In this document: positions 20,801 through 32,189 of the stretch, piece after piece
Position numbering within the stretch: position 1 is the first letter of the stretch
Layout of the letters: each line of letters begins with the position of its first letter
Source of the DNA: Harmothoe impar
Taxonomy: Eukaryota > Annelida > Polychaeta > Phyllodocida > Polynoidae
Reading direction: 5' to 3'
Length of the DNA: 64,000 nt
Assembly (NCBI GenBank): GCA_947462335.1
Contig: OX381709.1
Coordinates: 40,604,904 to 40,668,903 of the forward strand
Position numbers and translations under genes: made by a program
Notes under the pieces: model-generated
Told to the model about the DNA's origin: nothing
What the model saw: the letters and a program-made list of their open reading frames with translations, nothing else
Database searches by the model: none

Positions 20801-23526
20801 ATAGAATTAGAGAGATTGGTTGAATATTGAAAGTGTGCAAGTGCGCCCAAAGTTGGGCGCACTAGCCTACAAGATCGTCTGTAGGGGGGAACGGAGACCA
20901 TGGTGAAGCCTTGGTCGACATCGGTGACTAGGCGAGACTCTACTGTGTGGACTGTGGTTGGGTAGTCCAACTATGAAAACTAGGATAATTTGGAAAATAG
21001 AAAAAGTAAACAGATTTCTTAAACTGGTTAGGGATTTCAGAGTCATCCACCTTAGGGAGTGATCATTTTTTAACAACAGGGGGGGGGGAGGTGGGTTTCC
21101 GCGCGGAGCGCCCGACATTTTTTACCCCCCCCCCCCCCCGGTCAAGGGGTCAAAATTTTTTACCCCCCCCCCTTAGGGTCGAAAATCGGCTCGCGCACGG
21201 GCCCTTTGAAGCATAGTAACGCGCGGGCTTTTTGGCTCAAAACAGGTTAAATTTTGTTGCCCCCCCCCCAAGAGGGGTCCAAATTTTTTTGCCCCCCCCG
21301 GTCAAGGGGTCCACATTTTTTTGCCCCCCCCCCCCCCCAAACCCACCACCCCCCCCTGTTGATAATAAATGATCACTCCCTTAAGATGAGTAATTATTTT
21401 GATAACGAGTGGGGGGGGGGGGGGGCATAACGCGCACCGCCCCCCCCCCCCAAACCCCGAGAGGTTTTAATATGTACTTGTTTTAATCATTTTATCCACC
21501 CCCACACCCCGGTCAAGGGGTCGAGATTGTTGGCCTTTCTACCCTGTAAAACATCAGTTTATACCAGTAAAAATACTGTAGGGGCCTATAATATTATACT
21601 TCAAGGAGGGAGGGGTGCGACCTTTCTCATGAAAAGAAATAATATTAAATAATAATTATAATGGCCACTCCCTAACACTGTCACAGTGTCAGGATCAGAC
21701 CCACACAAAATTACACCCCTCGAGCACGATGTCTATAGGGAAATCTCGAATGAAACAAAAAGCTATTTAGACAAATTGCCACTCCCTAGGCCACAACATG
21801 ATATAAGAAAAGTGTGTTTCTCATAACAACAATTGAATATCCGGTATGTTTTTCCATCTCTTTTTTAGAATCGGTAAAGACAAGTGTAGTATTTTACGGC
21901 TATCCGGACCGTTAAAAGGTCAATATGCAAAGGTAAGAAATTTCGGTCTTAGACCAAGAGAACGTTTTGGTTACATGTAGTGATGTACATATCATAAGTA
22001 GTCAGCCTAGTGTCGTTCCTGCATGGGTTTACTGATAAAATAACACATGTGGAATGCGAATGAATCTTCAGATCAGCAGTCAATTTTGGACCATATGACA
22101 TTTTATCATGTCTGTGGGACAAACATGACAGACGAAATGATCAAATTGAAAAAAATAAGAAAAAGATATCTTTGACAAACCAATATCTTTAAACATGCAT
22201 TTTCATAATCTGGATTATCATCTGTCCAGGAGCACAATTTGGATTTCCAACGACTTCTTGATGCCAGTGACTATAAAGAGAAGTACAGAGCGGACATGAT
22301 TCTCTGGGGAGAGGCGAAGAGGAACAGTGATCCAGGATACTTTGCGCGTCTCATTTGTGAAGGCCCCGGGTCCGAGCTGCCTGTCTGGATCATCAGTGAC
22401 GCTCGGCGGAAGACTGACATCGAGTACTTCAAGGTATTAAACTGTTTGTTCACTCACTCACTCACTCACTCACTCACTCACTCACTCACTCACTCACTCA
22501 CTCACTCACTCACTCACTTAGTAAGAAGTGAGTGAGTGATGCAAGAGAAAGAGTCGGTAAAGAGATAGGGAACCCGCCAGTGATGTTCAGAAACGATAAA
22601 CGACCGATAATAATTACACTATGTGGGCATATTTGATGAAATCATTGTGTTACTTCACTTCTGCCCGGCTATCTATACAATTGTATTTACTTTATATATT
22701 TGTCTGTATTATCCCAGGACCACTACAGGGATGTGTTGCTCACCGTCCGGGTGGAGGCTGAGCCGAATGTAAGAGCAGCTCGCGGGTGGACCTTTACGCA
22801 AGGTAAGGGATGGTCATCATCTTGCACAACTTCTCGATGCTATGACAGATTGTAAAGTGACTTTGGCTCTGTCTGAGAGACGCAATTGAATATCGGGGTA
22901 TTGTGGTTTCTTATAACTCAATGCAATTTTGTGCAATATATTGGCTTACCGCGTGGAAGGGGTTAAAACTACCAAACTCAAAAAGCAGACTCTTTGAGTT
23001 AAAATTAATGCAACAACCGGGGGACCCGAAAATGGTAATGGATGTTCCCAAAGGCTATACTTTGCCCTCTTTTCACTGTGCCTTTTATTCCATATAGCGT
23101 TTACTTGGCATTTGATGTAATTATCAAATTTATGGCTGGGCGCCAGAGGACCTCACCACTCTGGCAATCCCCACTAGCCCTGCCGATCCTTTCCTGTCAG
23201 TAAACCGTCCCTGATAGAAGAAACTATGTATACATAGGACCCTATAATTATGAGCTTTTACTGCTCCTGTATAGCATTTGAATGTCACCTAAACGTAATT
23301 CTGTAAGAGTGTGTGGATTACCTGTCAGTAGGAACTTAAATGTGGAATTTCTAGACGTATTTACATTAAACTTTCCACTTTCTTTACAGGAGTTGATGAT
23401 GCAGAATCAGAATGTGGATTAGACAACAGAAAAGACTGGGACTTCATCATCGAAAATAATAATGATCATGAGAAGTTAAATGAACAATTAACATCACTGA
23501 TAGGAAAAGTGAACTCTCGTTTGTGA
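14867..23526 (+). CDS. PMVK: phosphomevalonate kinase, animal type, five exons
   Basis: Phosphorylates mevalonate-5-phosphate to the diphosphate in isoprenoid and sterol synthesis. Exons are 14867-14952, 21869-21932, 22230-22433, 22718-22802 and 23390-23526. All borders are GT/AG and in phase, giving 191 residues, essentially the length of the human enzyme (192). Exon 1 carries the P-loop [10 protein letters not shown]. Exon 3 encodes [18 protein letters not shown] and [17 protein letters not shown]; exon 4 has [14 protein letters not shown]. The protein ends in SRL, a peroxisomal PTS1-type tripeptide also found in the vertebrate enzyme. Intron 1 is 6.9 kb and carries the palindrome at 15.8-18.9 kb, poly-C elements and repeats with nuclear-receptor-like half sites. 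Its stop is only about 230 bp from the stop of the convergent UGT gene; AATAAA lies near 23686. Confidence 0.95.
15480..15522. repeat. GCGCATGCGCGA block, inverted copy at ~19.18-19.22 kb
   Basis: GTTGTCGCGCATGCGCGAGT followed by GCGAGGGACTTCCGG is found inverted at about 19182-19222. It lies just outside both arms of the large palindrome, which suggests the inverted duplication once extended further and has since decayed. Confidence 0.55.
16441..17338. repeat. 41-bp minisatellite containing TTAGGG, ~22 copies
   Basis: Tandem units of about 41 bp contain GTTAGGGTTGCGGGAGGTGC and then a GTCTAC.AGTCTGAC block. Variants switch between GGGTTTGTCT and GGGTCGGTCT and between ACGAGT and ACTAGT, with some higher-order alternation. 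About seven more units lie inverted at 17719-18020. The TTAGGG is part of a longer unit and is not a telomere array. Confidence 0.85.
17505..17700. repeat. ~33-bp repeats with GACATGG and ATTTCTTAAAAT
   Basis: Several degenerate units contain CGACATGG, TGACATGGG and ATTTCTTAAAATCGACA. A related stretch occurs at 48548-48650 (TTTCTTAAAATAGACAAGG). The minus open frames here (17498-17745) simply translate the repeats. Confidence 0.65.
19970..20352. repeat. 162-bp tandem repeat with AGGTCAAAGGTCA sites
   Basis: Two full units and part of a third, starting at TTCTTATGACCTTTTGACC (20031 and 20193), have a period of about 162 bp. Each contains the 13-mer AGGTCAAAGGTCA or TAGGTCAAAGGTCA, the consensus for DR1 nuclear-receptor response elements, plus an inverted TGACCTTTTGACC. 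The remainder is AT-rich. Confidence 0.75.
21052..21390. mobile_element. poly-C inverted-repeat element, second copy of the 2.6-kb family
   Basis: Starts CTTAGGGAGTGATCATTTTT and ends AATGATCACTCCCTTAAG. Internal blocks (TTTCCGCGCGGAGCG, GGTCAAGGGGTC, GAAAATCGGCTCGCGC, GCATAGTAACGCGCGGGCTT) match the 2592-2912 copy closely. Located in PMVK intron 1. Confidence 0.8.
22445..22522. repeat. (CTCA)n microsatellite, PMVK intron 3
   Basis: About 18 copies of CTCA start 12 bp after the exon-3 splice donor. The exonic frame would read through the donor into repeated SLTH residues, so the frame at 22239-22535 overstates the exon. Confidence 0.9.
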
Positions 23527-23755
23527 ACGCCTTTCTTTTGTTACAGCAATCAATTTAATGGGAATGCAATCAATTTTGCAGGGATGCGATTAATGATACG
23601 TCTATGTTGTGCGAATGATCAACGTCATGATACTAATGTATACATGTGAATGTATAATACTGTGATATATTTCTATCAATAATTGAAATAAACTAATTTT
23701 TATATGTAATGCCATTTGCGTAGTGATAAATGTCTATATGTATACCTATAGGCAG

Positions 23756-25351
23756 TTAAGTTTGTTTTAGCTTCACATTACTGTGTGACATCTTTCTGTA
23801 TGCATATCGGAAGAGAAACCCTAGAACACAACAGGTTAAAATAAGTCCCCCAATAATCACGCTTAATACTGTTAGGAGCACATCAAAACCCAGATACTGG
23901 ATGAGATTCATTCGACGGACAGGCCCAGACTGGAGATGGTGCGCTCCATTATGACGAATTACATAATCAACCCAGTAAAGAAACAGATCCTTAGGAGAAT
24001 TCGGAGAGTCATGCATCAGTCTGGATGTGGCTTTGGCATTTACTCGATAGGAATTATTGTTGAGGACATGGTCAATTGCCCATGTTAGGTCATCCTCGTT
24101 TAGTTTGCGGATGTCGATTTGTACTCCCATTTTGGCGCGTTTCACGAGGCGCGCGGAGTTGAGACGCTGGTCTGCGAACAGTGGAACAGTAACCACAGGT
24201 ACCCCATGGATGGCAGACTCAAAGGTACTGGCAATACCACAGTGGGTGATGAACAGGACCACTTTAGGATGAGCCAAAATGTCATTCTGTGGAACCCAAT
24301 CCATCAGCATGGTGTTTGAACCAAGGTTTTTCGGTGTTACACCTGAATGTCGCCAGAGCACTTTCTGGGGTAGCTTTGCAAATACCGTTGCAAAGATCTC
24401 GGCTTGTGAGTTATCTAATGCAGAGATGAGTGTTCCAAAGCTCAGTACTACAACACCATGCTCACCAGAACTGGCAAAGAATTCTTGAAGCTCGTTTAAG
24501 AGGGGTTTAGGATCTTTTCTGAAGATACCTGAAATGGTGATGATGTGAGGCATAACCGGTCTTGGGAAATCAATAGCAAAATCTGCATTAGCTATCATGA
24601 CATGTCGATTGAAAGACTCCTTGCTCTTGAGTGAGACATTATAGCCGAATTCCTGCCTTAGAGCGTCATAACGTGCATGTAGAAAAGGACTGGTGAAGAA
24701 CTCCATGATGAAGTGAGCAAGGAAATTTGCTGTTCTCTCCCCAAAGTCCATTTCATCAGAGGTGCACACATCGGGGATCTCGGGGGAACAGACAAAGCTG
24801 AGCATCTGTGGGAAGAAGATGTTGTGGTCATGACTGAAGCCATAGTTAGAGTAGAGAATGGTTGGGATGTCCAGGTAATCTGCAATGATCCTACTGCAGT
24901 CATCTCCGACGTCAATAAGCATCAGGTCAAAGTTCTCTGCCTTGAGGCGTGGCAGCATTTTCCCCTCCTTGAGAAGAGCTCTACACAACGGCAGCTCAAA
25001 CTCCAACCACGCTTCCACCATGGCATATATCCCAGTCTGCTCTTTTGGGCCGAACATCATGAAGTCGATGAACTGCCTATCGGTGCCTGTCTTGATGGTG
25101 GCATTGTCTGGTACGGAGTAGACGTACCAGGTGGCGCGCTTGTTGGTGACGCTCTTCTGGACGGCATTGTTGATAAGGATGGAAGTGTTGTGGTCAGCGT
25201 CCATCAGCAGGTCTGCTATCTTCTGCATGTTCATGAGCCGGGAGTTAAAGCCGTGGGCGAAGGGCACCAGTAGGATGTTGTAGCCTGCTGCTGGTGAGGC
25301 CAGCCCCATAGCTGTAACAAATGCAGCAAGTATGAAGAGCCTGCCTGACAT
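23756..25351 (-). CDS. UDP-glycosyltransferase (UGT family 1), single coding exon
   Basis: Transfers a sugar from a UDP-sugar to small lipophilic acceptors; ER membrane, active site in the lumen. The 531 residues match the family's usual length. It has an N-terminal signal peptide (FILAAFVTAMGLASPAAG), an acceptor-binding half with a conserved PFAHGFNSR histidine (likely catalytic base), and a UGT signature starting VPQNDILAHPKVVLFITHCG and ending VPLFADQ at about residues 350-395. A C-terminal membrane helix (LLTVLSVIIGGLILTCCVL) is followed by a short basic tail. The usual HGG of the signature reads HCG here. The ATG is preceded by an acceptor (GATTGCAG at about 25385-25392), so a 5' untranslated exon lies upstream; a good candidate is at 33268-33460. 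Convergent with PMVK. Confidence 0.92.
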   Translation of the reverse strand: MSGRLFILAAFVTAMGLASPAAGYNILLVPFAHGFNSRLMNMQKIADLLMDADHNTSILINNAVQKSVTNKRATWYVYSVPDNATIKTGTDRQFIDFMMFGPKEQTGIYAMVEAWLEFELPLCRALLKEGKMLPRLKAENFDLMLIDVGDDCSRIIADYLDIPTILYSNYGFSHDHNIFFPQMLSFVCSPEIPDVCTSDEMDFGERTANFLAHFIMEFFTSPFLHARYDALRQEFGYNVSLKSKESFNRHVMIANADFAIDFPRPVMPHIITISGIFRKDPKPLLNELQEFFASSGEHGVVVLSFGTLISALDNSQAEIFATVFAKLPQKVLWRHSGVTPKNLGSNTMLMDWVPQNDILAHPKVVLFITHCGIASTFESAIHGVPVVTVPLFADQRLNSARLVKRAKMGVQIDIRKLNEDDLTWAIDHVLNNNSYRVNAKATSRLMHDSPNSPKDLFLYWVDYVIRHNGAHHLQSGPVRRMNLIQYLGFDVLLTVLSVIIGGLILTCCVLGFLFRYAYRKMSHSNVKLKQT

Positions 25352-27194
25352 GGCTGACCAGCTCCTCTGCGCCTATTTCTATTATCTGCAATCATAAAAC
25401 GTTTGGTTTAATCAAAATGCGATACACGTTTTTATTAGTAAGGACTTTAGGTACCTTAGATATTTTTTGTCGTCCACCCAATAACAACACTCACCGCAAC
25501 TGTGTCCCCCCCCTCTCAGTGGGATTCAAATTCCACGTCAGAAATATTTGCATCAGCCTTAAAGATAACCGGGGATTTGCAATTGTAAGCACGGCGTCTA
25601 CCTCTAGAGTTCTCCCTTCTTGCCTATTCTACAGAAACATTTTTGAGTATTTTAAAACTTAGTTCTCCCATTTAAGGCCATGGTGGCTATAATTGGTATT
25701 CGTCCTGCAGGGAGCATCCTTTCTGCTTGCCTGCTCACATTCACTTCTCACACCATCCCAAGCACTATTTCAGCCTCACTCACGTCATCACTATATATCC
25801 CCTTCACTCCATATCTATCAACCTCACCCAATCCCTATCACACCCACCTTATCCTCCTTAGCCTCCTCAGGCCATCCCTATCACCCTTGCACACACTAGG
25901 CCACTTCAGACCCTTTGACCCTCTCTGACCTCTCTTATCCGCTGGATCCTCTCGTTCTCTCTGACCACCACAAGCATCAGCCAGGGGTGCAACTCTGTCA
26001 TAAAGGGGAGCAAGTTGAAGGGAGACGATCACCAATAGGGTCAAGTCTACGCCAATATAACATAGTGTCTGGTATCCCTCAAACCCCTGTCAAGAGTTCT
26101 GCCATCCCCAGTTCTTATCTGCTCCCCCCTGTGTCCTCCAATCGTGTCATATCTCTTACTCCCTCTTCTCTGTATCCTTCCATGTGTTCTCACCTTCCCC
26201 CAATGTCCTCTCCCCCCCCCCCTGTGTCATCCCCCTGTGTCCTATGTTGTCTCCTTCCCCTATTCTCATATTATCTCATGATGCGTTCCAGTTGATAGAG
26301 TTTACTGGTATAGGCAGATGGTAGACAGGTAGGGGAGGGTGGACAGTAGCAGAAGGGGGAGGCATGCATGCATTCATGGTGGGAAAAGTGGATGAGGCAG
26401 GTAATGGCAATCAGCTAGGAAAATAGGCAAGGAGAGAAGAAGGAAACATTGATGTAGGCTGGGACAACTTGCAATGTATATGAGAGTAGTAGGGTGGGAC
26501 ATCACTCAGAAGTTGCACACACCTACTGTATAGAAGGCGAGATTGAGACACTATTGAAAAGTGAAACTTCTCAATGTGGTGGGATCTGGGTGAGGACAGG
26601 ATTGGAATGATGGAGTGTGGTATCAAGTTGTAAAGCTTTATCAGACGAGGCTTGGAAAAGTGGCACATAGATGACTGGAAGGGGGAGTGTTTTCAGGGTA
26701 GGGGTGTTGGATAGGTAGCAACTTCTGAGAGCAATTTCTGAAAGGGTGAAACTTCTGAAAGTTAAGGTGAGGAGGAACAGGACTTGAACAGGGTATGACA
26801 ATTGAAACAATTTGAAGGCATGACGGCTGGAACCTTTGAAAGGCATGAAGGTGTTGAAACCTCTAGGAGGGTAGAACGTCAGCAAGGCATTATTGTTGGA
26901 ACTAATCTGGAAGTATATACCGGGTGGAAATCACACTGGCAGGGCTTGCACCCAAAGTGGTGGTATTGTATTTGTTGAAACTAATGTGGATGGGATTAGT
27001 GTGAATGGAACTGAGATGAATGGGCTTTTGGTGGGTAGAACTCAGATTGAGGTGGAACGTGGTGGTATAGGATGAGGTAGGGAGAACCTCTGGAAATTTA
27101 GAGGGAGCTGTCCCATCCCTCAGAGTTCCACCCATCCAGATCCGACTCCTTGGATTTCTGCTCAATCGTGTCTCGCAACCTACTGTTCTTAGAG

Positions 27195-28276
27195 TGTACA
27201 CTGTAAGAAGTAAGTACTGTACACAAACGGCAAATGTTGCTGGCAACTTTTGTTCCAGTAGATTTTGCTGTACATGTACAGCAACTGACTTGCTGTAAAT
27301 TTACAGCAACTTCTACTCTAAATTTACAGCAACTTCTACTGTAAATTTAGAGCAACGTCCACTGTACATCTACAGCAAAAGTTGCTGGCAACTTTTGTTC
27401 CAATAGATTTTGCAGTACATGTACAGCAACTGACTTGCTGTAAATTTACAGCAACTTCTACTCTAAATTTACAGCAACTTCTACTGTAAATTTAGAGCAA
27501 CGTCTACTGTATATCTACAGCAAAAGTTGCTGGCAACTTCTGTTCCAGTATATTTTGCTGTACATGTACAGCAACTGACTTGCTGTAAATTTACAGCAAC
27601 TTCTACTCTAAATTTACAGCAACTTCTACTGTAAATGTAGAGCAACGTCTACAGCAAAAGTTGCTGGCAACTTTTGTTCCAGTAGATTTTCCGGTACATG
27701 TACAGCAACTGGGTGCTGTAAAGTTACATCAACTTCTACTGTACGTTTCATATTGTTGTTGTCATCAATTTATATCAATTAATATGCATGCTGGGATAAT
27801 TATTAACACACTACACAATGTAATGATATAATCCTGCTTCAATACAGCTGAACTGTATGTGACACCAGCTTTTTCCCAGTCTAGGCACTTAAGCATTTAG
27901 CTTTTTCCACCAATGTGGTGTCTATTCTATACTTTTGCTGTTTTTTTGTATTATTCAACACAATTATGCAAATATCAATACACTTTGTGATAACTGCATT
28001 CTGTCTCTCTCATCCATTCTTATTCTACCATGTCTTGAGAGTTTGTGAAGCTTTATTTGACTCGGGAAAGAGTTTACTACAGAAATGGTCTACTGCTACT
28101 AGAAATATACAGCACAATGTACTGTAACTGTACAGCAACATTGCCGGACACCCAATTTAAGTACATAATGCTGTAATTATACAGCAAATAATGCTGTAAA
28201 ACCAACTACAGCAAAAGGTGGTGTAAATGTACAGCACATTGTGCTGTTTAAATACAGTAACTTTTTACAGTGTATT
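27195..28276. repeat. ACTGTAAGAAGT-ended element, copy A, with 150-bp internal repeats
   Basis: Begins ACACTGTAAGAAGTAAGTAC and ends CTTTTTACAGTGT, which are inverted ends. The left part has three to four tandem ~155-bp units with GTTGCTGGCAACTTTTGTTC, CTGTACATGTACAGCAAC and CTGTAAATTTACAGCAAC. The right part is unique sequence with more TACAGCA/TGCTGTA palindromes. Copy B lies inverted at 29.69-30.52 kb. Confidence 0.75.
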
Positions 28277-29689
28277 CTAATCCACCCCAAGTCAGATTTC
28301 CACGGCACCATGTTTGAACACGCAGGGTTAAACCTACTCAGATCCCACCCCTTACAGTTATGTTCACCTAATTCCTGCCCCCTAGAGTTCTATCCATCCA
28401 TGACCCTCTCATCGAAGTTCTCTGAGTTTCACCAAGCCCATCCCTCAGACCCACTGCCCCGGCCCACTGCTCAGTGTTCCATCCATCCAGAGTCCGACCG
28501 TTGGAGTTCCACTAATCCAATTATATTTCTGCTCGGTTCAACCAAGTTTAACCCACCCAGATCCCACCCAAATCCTGTCACTCCCAACCCTCCCTTTGGA
28601 GTTCTGTCCACCCCTCACATTTTCATCAAACCTATCCCTCAGAGTTCTTCGGGGCCCTCTGAGACCCATCAATGCAAGTTCCATATCACCAGAGTTCTAC
28701 TCACCGAGATCCCATCAGAAGGAATTGCAACCACTTAAATACCACCTTGCTCAGATCCCAGCCCGTGAGTACTGCCTATACCCAAGTTCCAACCCTTGAA
28801 GTCCTACCCACCAATCTCTTAAATTCCAACCGTTGGAGTTCAGCCCATCAACATCCAACCACATGGAGTTCTACCATGCATCCAAATCCCACCCTTGGAT
28901 CTGGACAAGCCCACTGAAGACCCACCACTAGTGCCACATGCCCAGCTCCCAGTCCTTGAGTCCTGCCCACCCAGGTTCCAACCACCCACCCAGATTCCAC
29001 CCATTGGAATTCCACCCACATCTCATCAGAGTATGGCTGACCCAGATTCCAACCCTCTAACAAAGTAAACAAAAAAAGGTATACAACGTTATATAATGTT
29101 TCTCTATGGCTCCTTATTATGACCAAACATTATATAAACTTATAAACGTTATTTTGACGGGTAAAAAATTGTTAGCTCGGAAGTTCCTTTCAGCATGTTC
29201 CAACCACAAGCAGTTCCGACCCCCTAGATCTCGCCCATGGGTCCATACCCCTGCCATCAGATCTTGGACCTAGAGGAACTTACCGAAGTGCCACCCACCC
29301 ATCCAAATCCCATGCATCCACCCATCCAGATCTCACCACTTGGATCTCGGATCCACCCCTTGGAGTTTCATCCACTAATATACCACGCACTTAGATCACA
29401 CCCCCAAGACTTCCACCCATAGATCCAAATCCCACCCCTTGGATCTGCAAGCGCCCACCCTTGTCCTACCCCTTGGAGTTCCACCACCTAGATCCCGGTC
29501 CTTGAGTTCCAGCCACCAAGTTCCTGGTCATTGAGTTCCAGCCACCAAGTTTCCAACCCTAGGATTTCCAGCCACCAAGTTCCCAGCCCTTGAGTTCTGC
29601 CCACTAAGTTCCCCAACCTAGGAGTTCCAGCCACCAAGTTCTCGGACCTTGAGTTCCACTCACTAAGTTCCCGATCCTGAGTTCGACCC

Positions 29690-30522
29690 ACACTGTAAGA
29701 AGTTACTGTATTTAAACAGTACAATGTGCTGTACATTTACAGCACTTTTTGCTGTAGTTGGTATTACAGCAGTATTTGCTGTATAATTACAGCATCATGT
29801 ACTGTAAATTGGGTCCCCGGCAATGTTGCTGTACATTTACAGTACATTGTGCTGTAGATTTCCGCCGCTAGGTGGCAGCAGTAGACCATTTCTGTATTAA
29901 TTATTCCACCCAACCCTTTCCTAAGTCAAATAAAGCCTCACAAACTCTCAAGACATTGTAGAATAATAATGGATGAGAGAGACTGAATGCAGTTATCATA
30001 AAGTGTATTGATATTTGCATAATTGTGTTGAATAATACAAAAAAACAGCAAAAGTATAGAATAGACACCACATTGGTGGGAAAAGTTAAATGCTTAAGTG
30101 CCCGGACTGGGGAAAAGCTAGTATCAGATACGGTTCAGCTGTATTGAAGCAGGATTAAACCATTACATTGTGTAGTGTGTATTATCCTAGCTGAGATTTA
30201 ACTATTATGCAGGAAAGTATTCTCCATGCATGCATATTAATTGATATAAATTGATGAGAACAACAATTTGAAACCTACAGTAGAAATTGCTGTAACTTTA
30301 CAGCACCCAGTTGCTGTACATGTACAGCAAAATCTACTGGAACAAAAGTTGCCAGCAACTTTTGCTGTAGATGTACAGTAGAAGTTGCTGTAAATTTACA
30401 GTAGAAGTTGCTGTAAATTTACAGCAAGTCAGTTGCTGTACACCTACAGCAAAATCTACTGGAACAAAAGTTGCCAGCAACTTTTGCTGTAGGTGTACAG
30501 TACTTACTTCTTACAGTGCACC
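29690..30522. repeat. ACTGTAAGAAGT-ended element, copy B, inverted
   Basis: Begins CACTGTAAGAAGTTACTGTA and ends TACTTACTTCTTACAGTG. It is the reverse complement of copy A, with fewer internal tandem units (about one and a half instead of four). Shared unique sequence includes the complement of ACAATTATGCAAATATCAAT. The pair lies about 1.4 kb apart and could form a large hairpin. Confidence 0.75.
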
Positions 30523-30880
30523 AATTTCCCGGTCCTTTAGTTCCACCCACCTAGTTCCTGGTCATTTAATTCCAACTACCAAGTTCCCATCCCTGGGAGT
30601 TCCAGCCGCCAAGTTCCCAGTCCTTGTGTTTCACCCACCAAGCTCATAAACCTTGAGTTCCACGCACCAATTTTCACCCCTAGGGGCATGTCCCCCTCCT
30701 CTACTCTGGATCCGCTGAAAATCACTTGAGTGGCCAAGTATCATACTGCACGCATAGTTGGCGGGCACAGTGGTGGGATGGTTAGTAGTGAGAACCATCT
30801 ATGGGACTATTGTGCCAACTCAGTCACTATGTGATTGGCTAAACTTTATCTATTAACTTGAACAAGAATGGATTACACAC

Positions 30881-30997
30881 TTGCTGTTTCTCCACAAATT
30901 TGCGGACCTCCATGAATTCATGGACATCAACGAATTTGCGGAATACACATTCAATAAATTTGTGGAATAATAGACAAAATTTGTGGAGAAACAGCAC
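30881..30997. mobile_element. 117-bp hairpin element
   Basis: TGCTGTTTCTCCACAAATTT at the left is mirrored by AAATTTGTGGAGAAACAGCA at the right, a perfect 20-bp inverted repeat. Inside are two further AATTTGCGGA-type repeats. Likely a short MITE. Confidence 0.7.
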
Positions 30998-32189
30998 CCT
31001 GGTCTTATAACCAGGACGGTCTGCATTGTCGCTTGATACATGTAACAGTTACAACTCCTAGCTTCCTCAGTCTCTGTGTCCCCCCCTCATCACATACATA
31101 TAACCATTTCCTGATATTTATTATTATTTAAAAATAAGAGTAACTGTTACTGGCTTACATTGTGCATTAAATGACAATATTACATATCCCTGATCTGGAA
31201 TTATTAAACGCTGTGATAAACACATATTGTGTGTTATATATACTATAGGCATACATACATGTATTTCGATGTGGTCACAAGGCCATGTCCTACTGGTATA
31301 GTTGTCAAAGTCCACTACATGTACATGTGTAAGGAGGGCTGGGAATATAGAGCATGCAGCTTTAGAAAATGAGGTTCATTCGGTGGTGCCCGGAGACAGC
31401 AGTGTCAACATGACATCAGGTGCTTGTCCCAGAAAGCGGGGACATAACCAGTTCATGGGCCATCTCAGTAAGGCCACTCCTCGTCATATTTGTCATGACT
31501 TGGTGATGAGGAACAAAGATATTATTTGGAGTGGCCTAAACTAAAAACGTGATACAACGCATCAGACAGGTTCTCTATTGCTTCATATTATGGCAAAACG
31601 TTGTATAATGTTAGAAAGTTTATTGTGACGTAAAATAAGGTATTTCTGTTAGTGAAAGGGCTTATTGTCGTGTATTGTCGATCCCTCAACAAAATACTAT
31701 GATTCTATCAATTCATTAATATTACTCGTTATTCCTCGTTTTCCGTTGCTATATGTACATAATAGGACCACAATTTGTTGGTTTCAGGATCATTGGATTG
31801 GAGGTGACCTACATTGGTGACTGGCATGTTTCACATTTGATACATTTGTGACAAAAAAAAACTCGATATGTGCTCCATGGACACATTATGTGTGACAACA
31901 GAACATTAGGCTTAACGATTTCCTGCAGTAATCTGATCTATTATACGATATTGTAAATATCAAATTTAGGACAAATTTCAAAAAGTGGTCACCAAACTAC
32001 TTATTTATTTTTTCCCCCATTTTCTCATTTTCCTTTCTTGGTACAATGTATATAACACCTAAGCACTGAGAATCGGAACACGCATATTATAACGGAGAAA
32101 GGGTGGGCAACCATGTTTTAAACATATAGCCCACTGCATAATATCATGTAATGGAATCCTACCTTACATCTCAATTGATTTAACATTAG

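Noticed and set aside
24713..25273. 186-codon plus-strand frame
   Set aside because: Shadow of the UGT coding exon on the other strand.
28241..28738. 165-codon plus-strand frame
   Set aside because: Produced by the biased GAGTTCCACCC-type minisatellite; no codon or domain signal.
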